Positions 1 through 6,660 of a DNA stretch of 15,810 bases are shown piece after piece. Source of the DNA: an uncultured Clostridia bacterium. Its GTDB lineage: Bacteria; Bacillota; Clostridia; Oscillospirales; Oscillospiraceae. The stretch covers positions 1 to 15,810 of the forward strand of contig CAMNHH010000036.1 in NCBI GenBank assembly GCA_946539175.1, in the 5' to 3' direction. Below the pieces are notes generated by a model. The model was not told the DNA's origin. It ran no database searches and saw only the letters and a program-made list of their open reading frames with translations. Within the stretch, counting starts at the first letter, position 1, and each line of letters opens with the position of its first letter. The position numbers and the translations under genes were made by a program.

Positions 1-280
1 CGTTGGTGGGGACGGACTGCTCGGTTTTGATGTCCACGGTCATCTGGCCCAGGTAGAGCTTGTCCAGCCGCTCCAGGAAGGGCACCTTGATGCCGGCCCG
101 GCCCACCAGGATGCGGCTGTCCTTTTTCAGGCCGGAGATGATGTAGGCCTGATCGGGGGGAGACTTGACGTAGCCTGTGGCCAGGATGATGATCAGAACC
201 AGGACGGCCACGCCGATGGGCAGCCAGGGCAGCAGGCCTCCGGCGCCGGAGAACAGGGCGGATACAAAAAGTGCGTGCAT
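1..280 (-). CDS. Flotillin/SPFH-domain protein, N-terminal part (gene runs off the left edge)
   Basis: Only the first 93 codons are in the window. The start is ATG at 280, preceded by a near-perfect ribosome binding site (TAGGAGGTAAC on the minus strand). The protein has a short luminal/periplasmic N-terminus, one hydrophobic segment at about residues 17-35, then the beginning of an SPFH (band 7/flotillin) domain. That domain shows the family-typical pattern GYVKSPPDQAYIISG, followed by a 'GRAGIKVPFLERLDKL' stretch. Flotillins are membrane-anchored scaffold proteins that oligomerise and organise membrane microdomains; no enzyme activity is known. The hydrophobic N-terminus fits membrane anchoring. 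The gene has its own promoter and a long structured leader, so it is not simply read through from glpK. Any NfeD partner, common beside bacterial flotillins, would lie outside the window. The SPFH assignment is confident; the cellular role is family inference. Confidence 0.85.
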   Translation of the reverse strand, partial: MHALFVSALFSGAGGLLPWLPIGVAVLVLIIILATGYVKSPPDQAYIISGLKKDSRILVGRAGIKVPFLERLDKLYLGQMTVDIKTEQSVPTN

Positions 281-315
281 GTCGTTACCTCCTATCTGTT
301 TTTCGCGTGTTTTTC

Positions 316-338
316 CTGCCGGGGTGCCCCCGCGGCAG
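316..338 (-). other. GC-rich hairpin in the flotillin 5' leader
   Basis: Arms CTGCC and GGCAG enclose a further GGGG/CCCC helix, giving a stable stem about 35 nt upstream of the flotillin start. In the reading direction it is followed by A-rich sequence, so it is not an intrinsic terminator. It could act on mRNA stability or present the ribosome binding site. Function unknown. Confidence 0.4.
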
Positions 339-350
339 CTCGTTCACCTA

Positions 351-384
351 CAAAAAAGCCCATGCAGGACCTGCGTCCAGCATG
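351..384 (-). terminator. Intrinsic terminator in the flotillin leader (expression platform)
   Basis: Read on the minus strand, CATGC-T-GGAC, loop GCAG, GTCC-T-GCATG form a stem of about ten pairs, followed by GGC and a run of six T. This lies about 70 nt upstream of the flotillin start codon and would stop transcription before the gene. Its 5' arm (380-384) is also the 3' strand of the closing helix of the upstream aptamer-like fold, so the two structures cannot form together. Confidence 0.75.
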
Positions 385-468
385 AGTCTCGTTTTTCAAG
401 GGGGACCGGCTGCGACGCAGCGTGGTGACGGTCCGTCCTCCCCGGCGGGGGAACTACTCCCTTCATGC
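380..468 (-). promoter_or_regulatory. Candidate yybP-ykoY-like (Mn2+) riboswitch aptamer upstream of flotillin
   Basis: The RNA is closed by a helix GCATGA (463-468) with TCATGC (380-385). Just inside the 5' strand is AGGGAGTAG, and just before the 3' strand is ACGAGAC. These resemble the conserved loop sequences of the yybP-ykoY class (GGGGAGUAG and CRAGAC) that dock to bind Mn2+. Between them are two hairpin arms, TCCCC/GGGGA and GGACCG/CGGTCC, the second carrying an inner CTGC/GCAG stem. The closing helix shares bases with the downstream terminator, as expected for a ligand-induced ON switch. The switch-like folding is read directly from the sequence. The class and ligand are recalled resemblance and need a covariance-model search. 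Known targets of the class are mostly metal exporters and related membrane proteins. Confidence 0.55.
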
Positions 469-487
469 GATGTGAACTTGTATCTTT

Positions 488-516
488 CTTATAGCATATT
501 GGGGATGCTCTGTCAA
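488..516 (-). promoter_or_regulatory. Sigma-A promoter for the flotillin gene
   Basis: On the minus strand, -35 TTGACA (511-516) is separated by exactly 17 nt from -10 TATAAG (488-493). Transcription should start near 481, leaving a leader of about 200 nt that contains the riboswitch-like structure. Confidence 0.85.
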
Positions 517-546
517 GGGGGGCGGAAAAATATTTTCCGCCCCCCC
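517..546 (-). terminator. Perfect 13-bp hairpin after glpK, probable terminator
   Basis: GGGGGGCGGAAAA (517-529) and TTTTCCGCCCCCC (533-545) form an uninterrupted stem with a three-base loop, starting 14 nt beyond the glpK stop. No T-run follows the stem on the minus strand. If it terminates, it depends on stem strength or on the A/T segment near the loop. It abuts the -35 box of the flotillin promoter, insulating one unit from the next. Confidence 0.6.
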
Positions 547-559
547 TGCCGGCGCCGCG

Positions 560-2044
560 TCAGTCGGCCCAGTGCAGGCTCCGGCCCACGGCCTTGTTCC
601 AGCCCTTGAACTGCTCGCCGCGCCAGGCCTCGTCCTTGGCGGGCTCAAAGGTGGAATCGCAGTGCCAGAGCTTGCGGATCTCCTCCCGGTCCTTCCAGAC
701 CCCGGTGGCCAGGCCAGCCAGATAGGCGGCGCCCAGGGCGGTGGTCTCCCGGATCATGGGACGCCGGACCTGCTTGCCCAGAATGTCCGCCTGGAACTGC
801 ATCAAAAAGCGGTCCCGGCTGGCGCCGCCGTCCACCTTCAGCTCGGTCATTTTGGCGCCGGTGTCCATCTCCATGGCGAGGACCAGGTCGGCGCTCTGGA
901 AGGCGATGGACTCCTGGGCCGCCCGGATGATGTGCTCGGGCTTGGTGCCCCGGGTGATGCCCACGATGGCGCCCCGGGCGTACATATCCCAGTAGGGAGC
1001 CCCCAGGCCCGTGAAGGCGGGGACGAAGTAGACGCCCTCGGTGGAGTCCACCTTCTGGGCAAAATACTCCGCGTCCCGGGCCTCCCGGATGAAGCGCATC
1101 TGGTCCCGCAGCCACTGGATCACGGCCCCGCCCACGAAGACGGAGCCCTCCAGGGCGTACTGGACCTTGCCCTCCAGACCCACGGCGATGGTGGTGACCA
1201 GGCCGTGCCTGCTCTCGCAGGCCTCGTCGCCGGTGTTCATCAAGAGGAAGCAGCCGGTGCCGTAGGTGTTCTTGGCGTCGCCCTTCTCAAAGCAACCCTG
1301 GCCGAAGAGCGCTGCCTGCTGGTCGCCGGCAATGCCGGCGATGGGCACGTCCACGCCCTGGATGTTGCAGGTCCCGTAGACGTGGCTGGAGTCGCAGACC
1401 TGGGGCAGCATGGAGCGGGGAATGTCCAGCTCCGCCAGCAGCTTCTCGTCCCAGCAGAGCCTGTGGATGTCGTAGAGCATGGTGCGGGAGGCGTTGGTGT
1501 AGTCGGTGGCGTGGACCTTGCCGCCGGTGAGCTTCCACAGCAGCCAGCTGTCCACGGTGCCGAAGAGCAGGTCTCCCCGCTCCGCCTTCTCCCGGGCGCC
1601 CTCCACGTTGTCCAGGATCCACTTGATCTTGGTGGCGGAGAAATAGGCGTCCAGCACCAGGCCGGTGGTCTTCTTGATGTAGTCCTTCAGACCCCGGCGC
1701 TCCAGCTCGTCGCAGATGGGGGCGGTGCGGCGGCACTGCCAGACGATGGCGTTGTAGACGGGGCGGCCGGTGTTCCTGTCCCAGACCACGGTGGTCTCCC
1801 GCTGGTTGGTGATGCCGATGGCGGCGATGTCCTCAATGGCGATGCCGGACTCGGTGACGGCCTCCATCATCACGGCGTACTGGCTGGAGTAGATCTCCAT
1901 GGGGTTGTGCTCCACCCAGCCGGAGTGGGGATAGTACTGGTTGAATTCCTTCTGCGCCAGGGCCACGATGTTCTGCTCGTTGTCGAACAGAATCGCCCGG
2001 CTGCTGGTGGTGCCCTGGTCCAGGGAGAGAATGTATTTACCCAT
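560..2044 (-). CDS. glpK: Glycerol kinase
   Basis: This cytoplasmic FGGY-family kinase converts glycerol and ATP to glycerol-3-phosphate. The protein is 494 residues, normal for GlpK. Visible signatures are the N-terminal phosphate-binding loop with D9 and GTTSSR, the glycerol contacts R82/E83 in ITNQRETT and Y134, the catalytic D241 in AGIAGDQQAALFGQ, and the C-terminal DGGASRDRFLMQFQAD segment. The ATG at 2044 follows AAGGAGG at ideal spacing. It is the last gene of the glp cluster, 87 bp after an unrecognised membrane protein gene, with no clear promoter of its own, so it is probably co-transcribed with the dehydrogenase genes. The regulatory loop before VPIAGIAG reads TCNIQGVD. It has no histidine at the site that PTS HPr phosphorylates in many Firmicutes GlpKs, and no GTR segment like the fructose-1,6-bisphosphate site of the E. 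coli enzyme. Confidence 0.97.
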   Translation of the reverse strand: MGKYILSLDQGTTSSRAILFDNEQNIVALAQKEFNQYYPHSGWVEHNPMEIYSSQYAVMMEAVTESGIAIEDIAAIGITNQRETTVVWDRNTGRPVYNAIVWQCRRTAPICDELERRGLKDYIKKTTGLVLDAYFSATKIKWILDNVEGAREKAERGDLLFGTVDSWLLWKLTGGKVHATDYTNASRTMLYDIHRLCWDEKLLAELDIPRSMLPQVCDSSHVYGTCNIQGVDVPIAGIAGDQQAALFGQGCFEKGDAKNTYGTGCFLLMNTGDEACESRHGLVTTIAVGLEGKVQYALEGSVFVGGAVIQWLRDQMRFIREARDAEYFAQKVDSTEGVYFVPAFTGLGAPYWDMYARGAIVGITRGTKPEHIIRAAQESIAFQSADLVLAMEMDTGAKMTELKVDGGASRDRFLMQFQADILGKQVRRPMIRETTALGAAYLAGLATGVWKDREEIRKLWHCDSTFEPAKDEAWRGEQFKGWNKAVGRSLHWAD

Positions 2045-2131
2045 GAGAGCCTCCTTGCGAATCGTTTAAGAGTATGAGCGGTCACGCAGACCGGGTCGGA
2101 CGCCGCCTGCAGGCAGCGGAAAGCAGATGCA

Positions 2132-3007
2132 TCATTTTTTTACGTTCAGATACGGAAGCGTGTAATGATTGCCCCACCAGGCCGCAACGCCAACCAGCAG
2201 ATAGATCGGGATCGCGGTGGTATAGACCATGACGGATTTTTCCGTACTGACGGGAAAGAGCGCGGCCAGCGCTGTCCACAGAAGCAGAAAGCCCACAAAG
2301 CAGATTCCCGTTGTGCAGAGGTATCTCCGAAGGAAGCGGCTGCCGCGGAAGGTGCGGCCGAGGAAATCCTCCCCGCTGTAGGAGAATCTGCCGAAGCCCA
2401 TGAGAAGCCCCAGCGGCAGCGAAAGCAGAACCGAGAGGAAGACGGACCGGACCGCCTGCCAAAGCCTGCCGAACAGATTGTCGGCAGTCGGCACGTCGGC
2501 AAAAAACTCTCTGGAAAAGAGCAGGACGTACCAAAGCACAGCGGCCAGCAGCACGCAGAGGATTCCGAAGCCCAGAAGGTTGCCGCGCTGATCCTCGGGG
2601 ATCCTGACGCCCTCCAGGGCGGCTGCCTCCCGCTTTCTCTGCAGCTCTCTCTGCTTCTGCGCCGCTTCTTTGTCGCGGATCCGCTGCGCAGCCTCTTTTT
2701 GCTGCCTCATTTCCTCCCGGCGGGCCCGGTCCTCGGCAGCCGACTGCTCCAGCTCCCGCTGTGCGCGCGCACGCGCGTCCTGCTTTGCCTTCTCGTCGCT
2801 TTGTCTTTTTTCTTTTCTCAGCCTTTCGACGGTCTTTTCCGCGTCATATTCCCGGCGGTTGTATTCGGTGCCCGTCATGGAGCCGTAGCAGTATTCCTCC
2901 ATCAGGGCTTCGCATTTGTTGTAATTGTTGCAGCAGCCGCCGTCCACCTCGCTGTCGCGGCAGTTGAAAAAATGGCAGTAGCCGTCGTAATGAAATTGGC
3001 AGCTCAT
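2132..3007 (-). CDS. Unrecognised membrane protein: Cys-rich N-terminus, charged coiled coil, four TM segments
   Basis: The protein has 291 residues and I do not recognise a family. The first 42 residues hold seven cysteines (3, 11, 16, 25, 26, 32, 40) and two histidines, a spacing that suggests a small metal-binding or disulfide-rich knuckle. Residues about 55-133 are an almost uninterrupted Arg/Lys/Glu/Gln helix, a likely coiled coil. Four hydrophobic segments follow at about 144-165, 188-206, 230-252 and 259-278. The start ATG at 3007 overlaps the stop of the preceding gene as ATGA, so the two genes are almost certainly translationally coupled and probably work together. Together they sit between the DUF1667 gene and glpK, and their codon use looks less G+C-biased than that of the glp genes. 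A membrane-assembly or envelope role is possible, but function is unknown. Confidence 0.75.
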   Translation of the reverse strand: MSCQFHYDGYCHFFNCRDSEVDGGCCNNYNKCEALMEEYCYGSMTGTEYNRREYDAEKTVERLRKEKRQSDEKAKQDARARAQRELEQSAAEDRARREEMRQQKEAAQRIRDKEAAQKQRELQRKREAAALEGVRIPEDQRGNLLGFGILCVLLAAVLWYVLLFSREFFADVPTADNLFGRLWQAVRSVFLSVLLSLPLGLLMGFGRFSYSGEDFLGRTFRGSRFLRRYLCTTGICFVGFLLLWTALAALFPVSTEKSVMVYTTAIPIYLLVGVAAWWGNHYTLPYLNVKK

Positions 3008-4989
3008 ATGTGATCCCCGCCTTTCCCCTGCAAATAAGCGCGCAGCTCATCGTACCTTGCCTCGACGGCGACCATGAGGTCAAAGCTCCGGTTCCTGTCC
3101 TTGACGGCTTTTTTGTCCTTGCGTGTAACGGCAAGCTCATCGTCGGGCTGCGCGCTTCCGTCCATGTACAGCTGCATCAAAGCCAGCTTCCGGACCAGCC
3201 TGCTGCCGGAGAAGAGCCGGCGCAGATAGATGATGCCGACGAGCCTGCCGACCAGCACCCCGCAGAGAATCGCTGCAAGAAGCGCCGTAAATACCGAGCC
3301 TCTGCCGAGGGCTTCGGCTGCGCTGTTTCTGAGCATGAAGGCGAACCAGACGGCGGGCAGCAAAAGCGCCAGGGAAAGCCAGGTGTCACGGATTTTTTTG
3401 CTCTTGGAAAGCAGTCCGGCAAGCGCCGTGAAGGCGGTGTAGAAGGCGCCGACCAGAGCGGCAAAGGAAATGCCTTCCGCCGCAGCCCGGAGCGCAGAGT
3501 CGTTGAATCTCCACATCAGCCGCATGCCGAGGAAGAGGATCAGAAAGACGACAAAGCCGACCAGAAACGAGAAGAAGGTGTATCCGTAGCGGTCCACACG
3601 GAAGTTCAGCCGTTTGGAGGCAAAGGCGTCGGCGCGGAAGCCCTGATCCAGAGACTCCAGCGTCCGAACGTCGGATACGTACTTTTTGCAGAGCTTTTCC
3701 GCCGGCATTGTCGCCAGCTTTTTCTGCCTGCCGCTGACAAGCTTCTGCCCGACGTCGTCTGCAATGAGCCGGCGCAGCCGCTCCGCCTCCTCCGGCTCGG
3801 CAGGGTCCCGAAGGATCTGCCCGGATGCGTCGTCCTCCTCCGACGCCGCGTTTTCCTCCTCCCGCTGCGCCTGTCTTCTCTGCAGGATCGCCTCGGCCTG
3901 CGCAATCAGCTCCTCGTCCGTTTTCGTTTCCCGAAGGGTCTGATACTGCTCGTACACCTCAGGATGCTTCTTCCGGAAGGCCGCGCGCAGGAGCGGATTG
4001 CCGGACGCCTCCGCCTTGGCGGCTCTGGCAGCCTCGATCAGCCGATCCTCCTGCTCGCTCGCGCGATACCGCTGCAGAGAGGATTTTGAATTCTTCGCAA
4101 AGACCACGCCGACGTTGTACAGCACGGTCAGCAGCACGGTTACGATCCCCTGCGCCAGGATGGAGTTCTCCTTCGGCAGTTCAAAGAATACACGGTATGC
4201 AAACCGGGTGAAGGCGGAAAACGCCTCGGTATTTTCCGCATGGCCAACCGCAAGCGTCAGCTTCAGGAGCAGAAGGATCACAAGCAGGACCGCTGCGGCA
4301 ATGAGGACAAACAGAAGCGTCTTGACGTCCTCGATGAAGGTCCGGACCGTCAGAACCAGGCAGCAGACGCCGACTGCGTACAGCGCCAGCCTGACCAGCA
4401 GCGGGAAAATCCGCAGCGCCGGATAGAAGTGCTCCATCCCGTAGGAGGAAAAGAGCAGCAGATTGGAGACCACATATTTGACAAACAGCTGGCACACCGC
4501 GCCGATGAAGAACGTGAACAGAATGGAATGCACGAGGGTCAGCAGCTTGGAGCTTGTGAGCTTCTCCGTTTCGGCGGCCGCCACAGTCAGCAGCAGGAAG
4601 TTCAGTCCGGAAAGGACCCAGCCCTCCAGATTGAGCGCCAGGGAGAAGTCGTTGGGATTGTAAAAGAAGTTGAGAATGCCGCCGACAGGCGTGCAGGAGA
4701 GAATGGAATATGCCCATTCCGCCCGATCACTGCTGAATACGGCGCTGAGCAGCACCACTGCCGCCTCCACGCCGAGCAGGATATAAAAGGCCGTTCGCTT
4801 TTTCTGCATGGGGATGGACGCGGAGATACGGGCCTGCCCGGCCTGAAAGCGCTCCTCGCCCCGGGCCCAGGCCTTGCTCAAAAGCGAGCTGCCGCCCCAG
4901 ATGACGCCGATGAACTGGGGAAAGACGCCGGTAGCCAATGCGGCGCCTCCCAGAAACAGCGACACCAGGAGTATGGTGGTAAATTTCAT
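3004..4989 (-). CDS. Unrecognised large multi-pass membrane protein (about 11 TM) with charged central domain
   Basis: From ATG 4989 the protein has 661 residues. The frame is open upstream to 5121, but those codons would overlap the DUF1667 gene. ATG 4989 begins a typical hydrophobic N-terminus (MKFTTILLVSLFLGG) behind a G-run that may serve as a ribosome binding site. Hydrophobic segments fall at about 4-24, 66-84, 123-138, 149-171, 194-214, 223-245 and 278-298, then after a long soluble part at 470-490, 506-526, 536-554 and 565-587. Residues about 300-465 are highly charged and probably cytosolic, with acidic stretches near 376-405. I see no Walker, protease, transporter or transferase motif that I can name. 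It is coupled by ATGA to the next gene. The G+C content looks lower by eye than in the neighbouring genes, consistent with separate origin. Function unknown. Confidence 0.75.
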   Translation of the reverse strand: MKFTTILLVSLFLGGAALATGVFPQFIGVIWGGSSLLSKAWARGEERFQAGQARISASIPMQKKRTAFYILLGVEAAVVLLSAVFSSDRAEWAYSILSCTPVGGILNFFYNPNDFSLALNLEGWVLSGLNFLLLTVAAAETEKLTSSKLLTLVHSILFTFFIGAVCQLFVKYVVSNLLLFSSYGMEHFYPALRIFPLLVRLALYAVGVCCLVLTVRTFIEDVKTLLFVLIAAAVLLVILLLLKLTLAVGHAENTEAFSAFTRFAYRVFFELPKENSILAQGIVTVLLTVLYNVGVVFAKNSKSSLQRYRASEQEDRLIEAARAAKAEASGNPLLRAAFRKKHPEVYEQYQTLRETKTDEELIAQAEAILQRRQAQREEENAASEEDDASGQILRDPAEPEEAERLRRLIADDVGQKLVSGRQKKLATMPAEKLCKKYVSDVRTLESLDQGFRADAFASKRLNFRVDRYGYTFFSFLVGFVVFLILFLGMRLMWRFNDSALRAAAEGISFAALVGAFYTAFTALAGLLSKSKKIRDTWLSLALLLPAVWFAFMLRNSAAEALGRGSVFTALLAAILCGVLVGRLVGIIYLRRLFSGSRLVRKLALMQLYMDGSAQPDDELAVTRKDKKAVKDRNRSFDLMVAVEARYDELRAYLQGKGGDHI

Positions 4990-5065
4990 ATCGGTGTTCC
5001 CCCCAAATAAAAGCATCGGGTCTGCGCGGGGTATCAGAAACAATAATAATATTCGAAGTACAGCA

Positions 5066-5407
5066 TCAGTCCAGCGCCTTCGTAGCCACCACGTTGCCGT
5101 CGGTGCCGGCCACGTTGGCAATCAGCACGTCGCCCACCCTGACGGGGGCCTTGACCCGGACGCGGGCGATCTCGTCCATGACCTCGAACATCTTCCCCTT
5201 GGGGATGGGCCGGTCGGTCTTGACGGGCAGGCGGCGCTGGGGGCCCTCCGCCGCCACGGTGGAGGTCACCACCCGGACGGGGTTCCGCAGCTCGTTGGCC
5301 CCGTAGACGGCGCCCCGGGGGCAGGCGTTGCCGGTGACGGCGAAGCTCTCCTCGTCCACCTTCAGGTGGCAGCCCTTGGGGCAGGTGATGCAGATGATTT
5401 CTTTCAT
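5066..5407 (-). CDS. DUF1667 small cysteine protein of the glycerol-3-phosphate dehydrogenase cluster
   Basis: The protein has 113 residues. The N-terminal third carries four cysteines (C6, C9, C13, C29) in the pattern ICITCPKGCHL...GNACPRG, typical of DUF1667 proteins. These are usually found directly beside GlpA-like and pyridine-nucleotide oxidoreductases in anaerobic Firmicutes and Thermotogae. The cysteines could hold an iron-sulfur cluster, which would make this an electron-transfer subunit; that is inference. The C-terminal half contains a conserved-looking IPKGKMFEVMDEI segment. The start ATG at 5407 overlaps the upstream stop (ATGA) and follows GAGGAGG, so the three redox genes form one coupled translational unit. 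The frame is open further upstream, but that part lies inside the preceding gene. Confidence 0.9.
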   Translation of the reverse strand: MKEIICITCPKGCHLKVDEESFAVTGNACPRGAVYGANELRNPVRVVTSTVAAEGPQRRLPVKTDRPIPKGKMFEVMDEIARVRVKAPVRVGDVLIANVAGTDGNVVATKALD

Positions 5408-6660
5408 GGCGCCGCCTCCTCGATTTCCACAGTCAGAGTATCGCCCTTGACCCGGTCCAGCAGGACCTTGGGCAGCTGGACGGTCTCCATCTCGCCGGGA
5501 GCCATGTGCTCCCGCTTGAAGCGGGCGATCCGGGTCTCTCCGTCCATGATCCGGATGGCCGCGTTCTTGTAGACGGCCCGCACCCGGAAGAAGAGCTCCA
5601 GACGCTCCGCCCCCCGATGGAAGTGCTGGGGCACCGTATAGCCCACGCCGTTTCCGTTTTGCAGCCGGATCTCCTGCCCCGCGGGGCGGAGCCCCCGGAG
5701 GTAGGCGGCGGCTGCCAGTCCTGCCTGCTCGCTCTCCGCGCTGACGTAGTCCACCAGGTCGTGGACGTGCAGCACGTTGCCGCAGGCGAAGACCCCGGGG
5801 ATGGAGCACTCCCGGTTCTCCCAGACCACAGGTCCGTTGGTCCGGGGGTCGATGGCGATGCCCGCCTGCCGGGACAGCTCGTTCTCCGGCAGCAGGCCCA
5901 CGGACAGCAGCAGGGTATCGCAGTCGAAAACCATCTCCGTGCCGGGGATGGGGCTGCGCCTTTCATCCACCCGGGACACCACCACCTGCTCCAGCCGGTC
6001 CTTGCCCCGGATGTCGGTGACGGTGTGGCTCAGATAGAGGGGAATGTCAAAGTCCCTGAGGCACTGGACGATGTTCCGGGTCAGGCCGCCGGAATAGGGC
6101 ATCAGCTCCACGCAGGCCAGCACCTTGGCCCCCTCCAGGGTCATGCGCCGGGCCATGATCAGACCGATGTCGCCGGAGCCCAGGATCACCACCCGCCTGC
6201 CCACCATATAGCCCTCCATATTCAGGAAGCGCTGGGCGGCGCCGGCGGTGAAGATGCCGGAGCAGCGGGCGCCGGGGATGGAGATGGCGCCCCGCGTCCG
6301 CTCCCGGCAGCCCATGGCCAGGATCACAGCCCCGGCCTGGATGGTCTCATAGCCGCGGCTGGGGCTGACCGCATGGAGGACCCGGTCCCGGGTCAGCTCC
6401 AGCACCATGGTATCGGTGCGAATCTCGATCTCCGTCTGCCGGACCAGCTCAATAAAACGGCCCGCATACTCGGGGCCGGTGAGCTCCTCCTTGAAGCGAT
6501 GCAGGCCGAAGCCGTTGTGGATGCACTGATTCAGAATGCCGCCGGGCTCCCGGTCCCGCTCCAGGATCAGAATGCTCCGGACGCCCTGCTCCCAGGCGGA
6601 CAGGGCCGCGGCCAGGCCCGCCGGGCCGCCGCCGATGACCACAAGATCGTAATTTGTCAT
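5404..6660 (-). CDS. FAD/NAD(P)-dependent oxidoreductase, partner of the GlpA-like dehydrogenase
   Basis: This 418-residue cytoplasmic flavoprotein has the two-dinucleotide-fold layout of pyridine nucleotide-disulfide oxidoreductases. The first Rossmann motif GGGPAG is at 10-15 and binds FAD. The second, GSGDIG at 161-166, binds NAD(P)H. The FAD-contacting IPGVFACGN is at about 297-305. The redox CxxxxC of the disulfide reductases is absent; the corresponding region reads GGILNQCIHNGFG, as in the subgroup found with GlpA-like proteins and amino-acid dehydrogenase complexes. It likely passes electrons between the GlpA-like subunit and a pyridine nucleotide or other carrier. It starts at ATG 6660 with AAGGAG upstream, overlaps the previous stop by ATGA, and overlaps the following DUF1667 gene the same way. 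The family is secure; its exact electron partner is not visible. Confidence 0.92.
   Translation of the reverse strand: MTNYDLVVIGGGPAGLAAALSAWEQGVRSILILERDREPGGILNQCIHNGFGLHRFKEELTGPEYAGRFIELVRQTEIEIRTDTMVLELTRDRVLHAVSPSRGYETIQAGAVILAMGCRERTRGAISIPGARCSGIFTAGAAQRFLNMEGYMVGRRVVILGSGDIGLIMARRMTLEGAKVLACVELMPYSGGLTRNIVQCLRDFDIPLYLSHTVTDIRGKDRLEQVVVSRVDERRSPIPGTEMVFDCDTLLLSVGLLPENELSRQAGIAIDPRTNGPVVWENRECSIPGVFACGNVLHVHDLVDYVSAESEQAGLAAAAYLRGLRPAGQEIRLQNGNGVGYTVPQHFHRGAERLELFFRVRAVYKNAAIRIMDGETRIARFKREHMAPGEMETVQLPKVLLDRVKGDTLTVEIEEAAP

Noticed and set aside
572..2077. A 501-codon open frame on the plus strand opposite glpK
   Set aside because: It is the antisense of a secure glpK gene; its composition (Gly/Ala/Val/Leu/Asp/His-rich repeats) is typical of a G+C-driven shadow frame and shows no domain.
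2045..2131. A separate promoter for glpK in the gap after the membrane module
   Set aside because: No pair of -35/-10 boxes with 16-18 nt spacing is convincing; only a short GC hairpin without T-run is seen.
4990..5121. Longer N-terminus (44 extra codons) for the large membrane protein
   Set aside because: It would overlap the end of the DUF1667 gene, lacks a ribosome binding site, and adds an unnatural Trp/Arg-rich stretch before a normal hydrophobic N-terminus.
5408..5809. Long N-terminal extension of the DUF1667 frame
   Set aside because: It lies within the upstream oxidoreductase in another frame; the ATGA overlap and ribosome binding site place the start at 5407.
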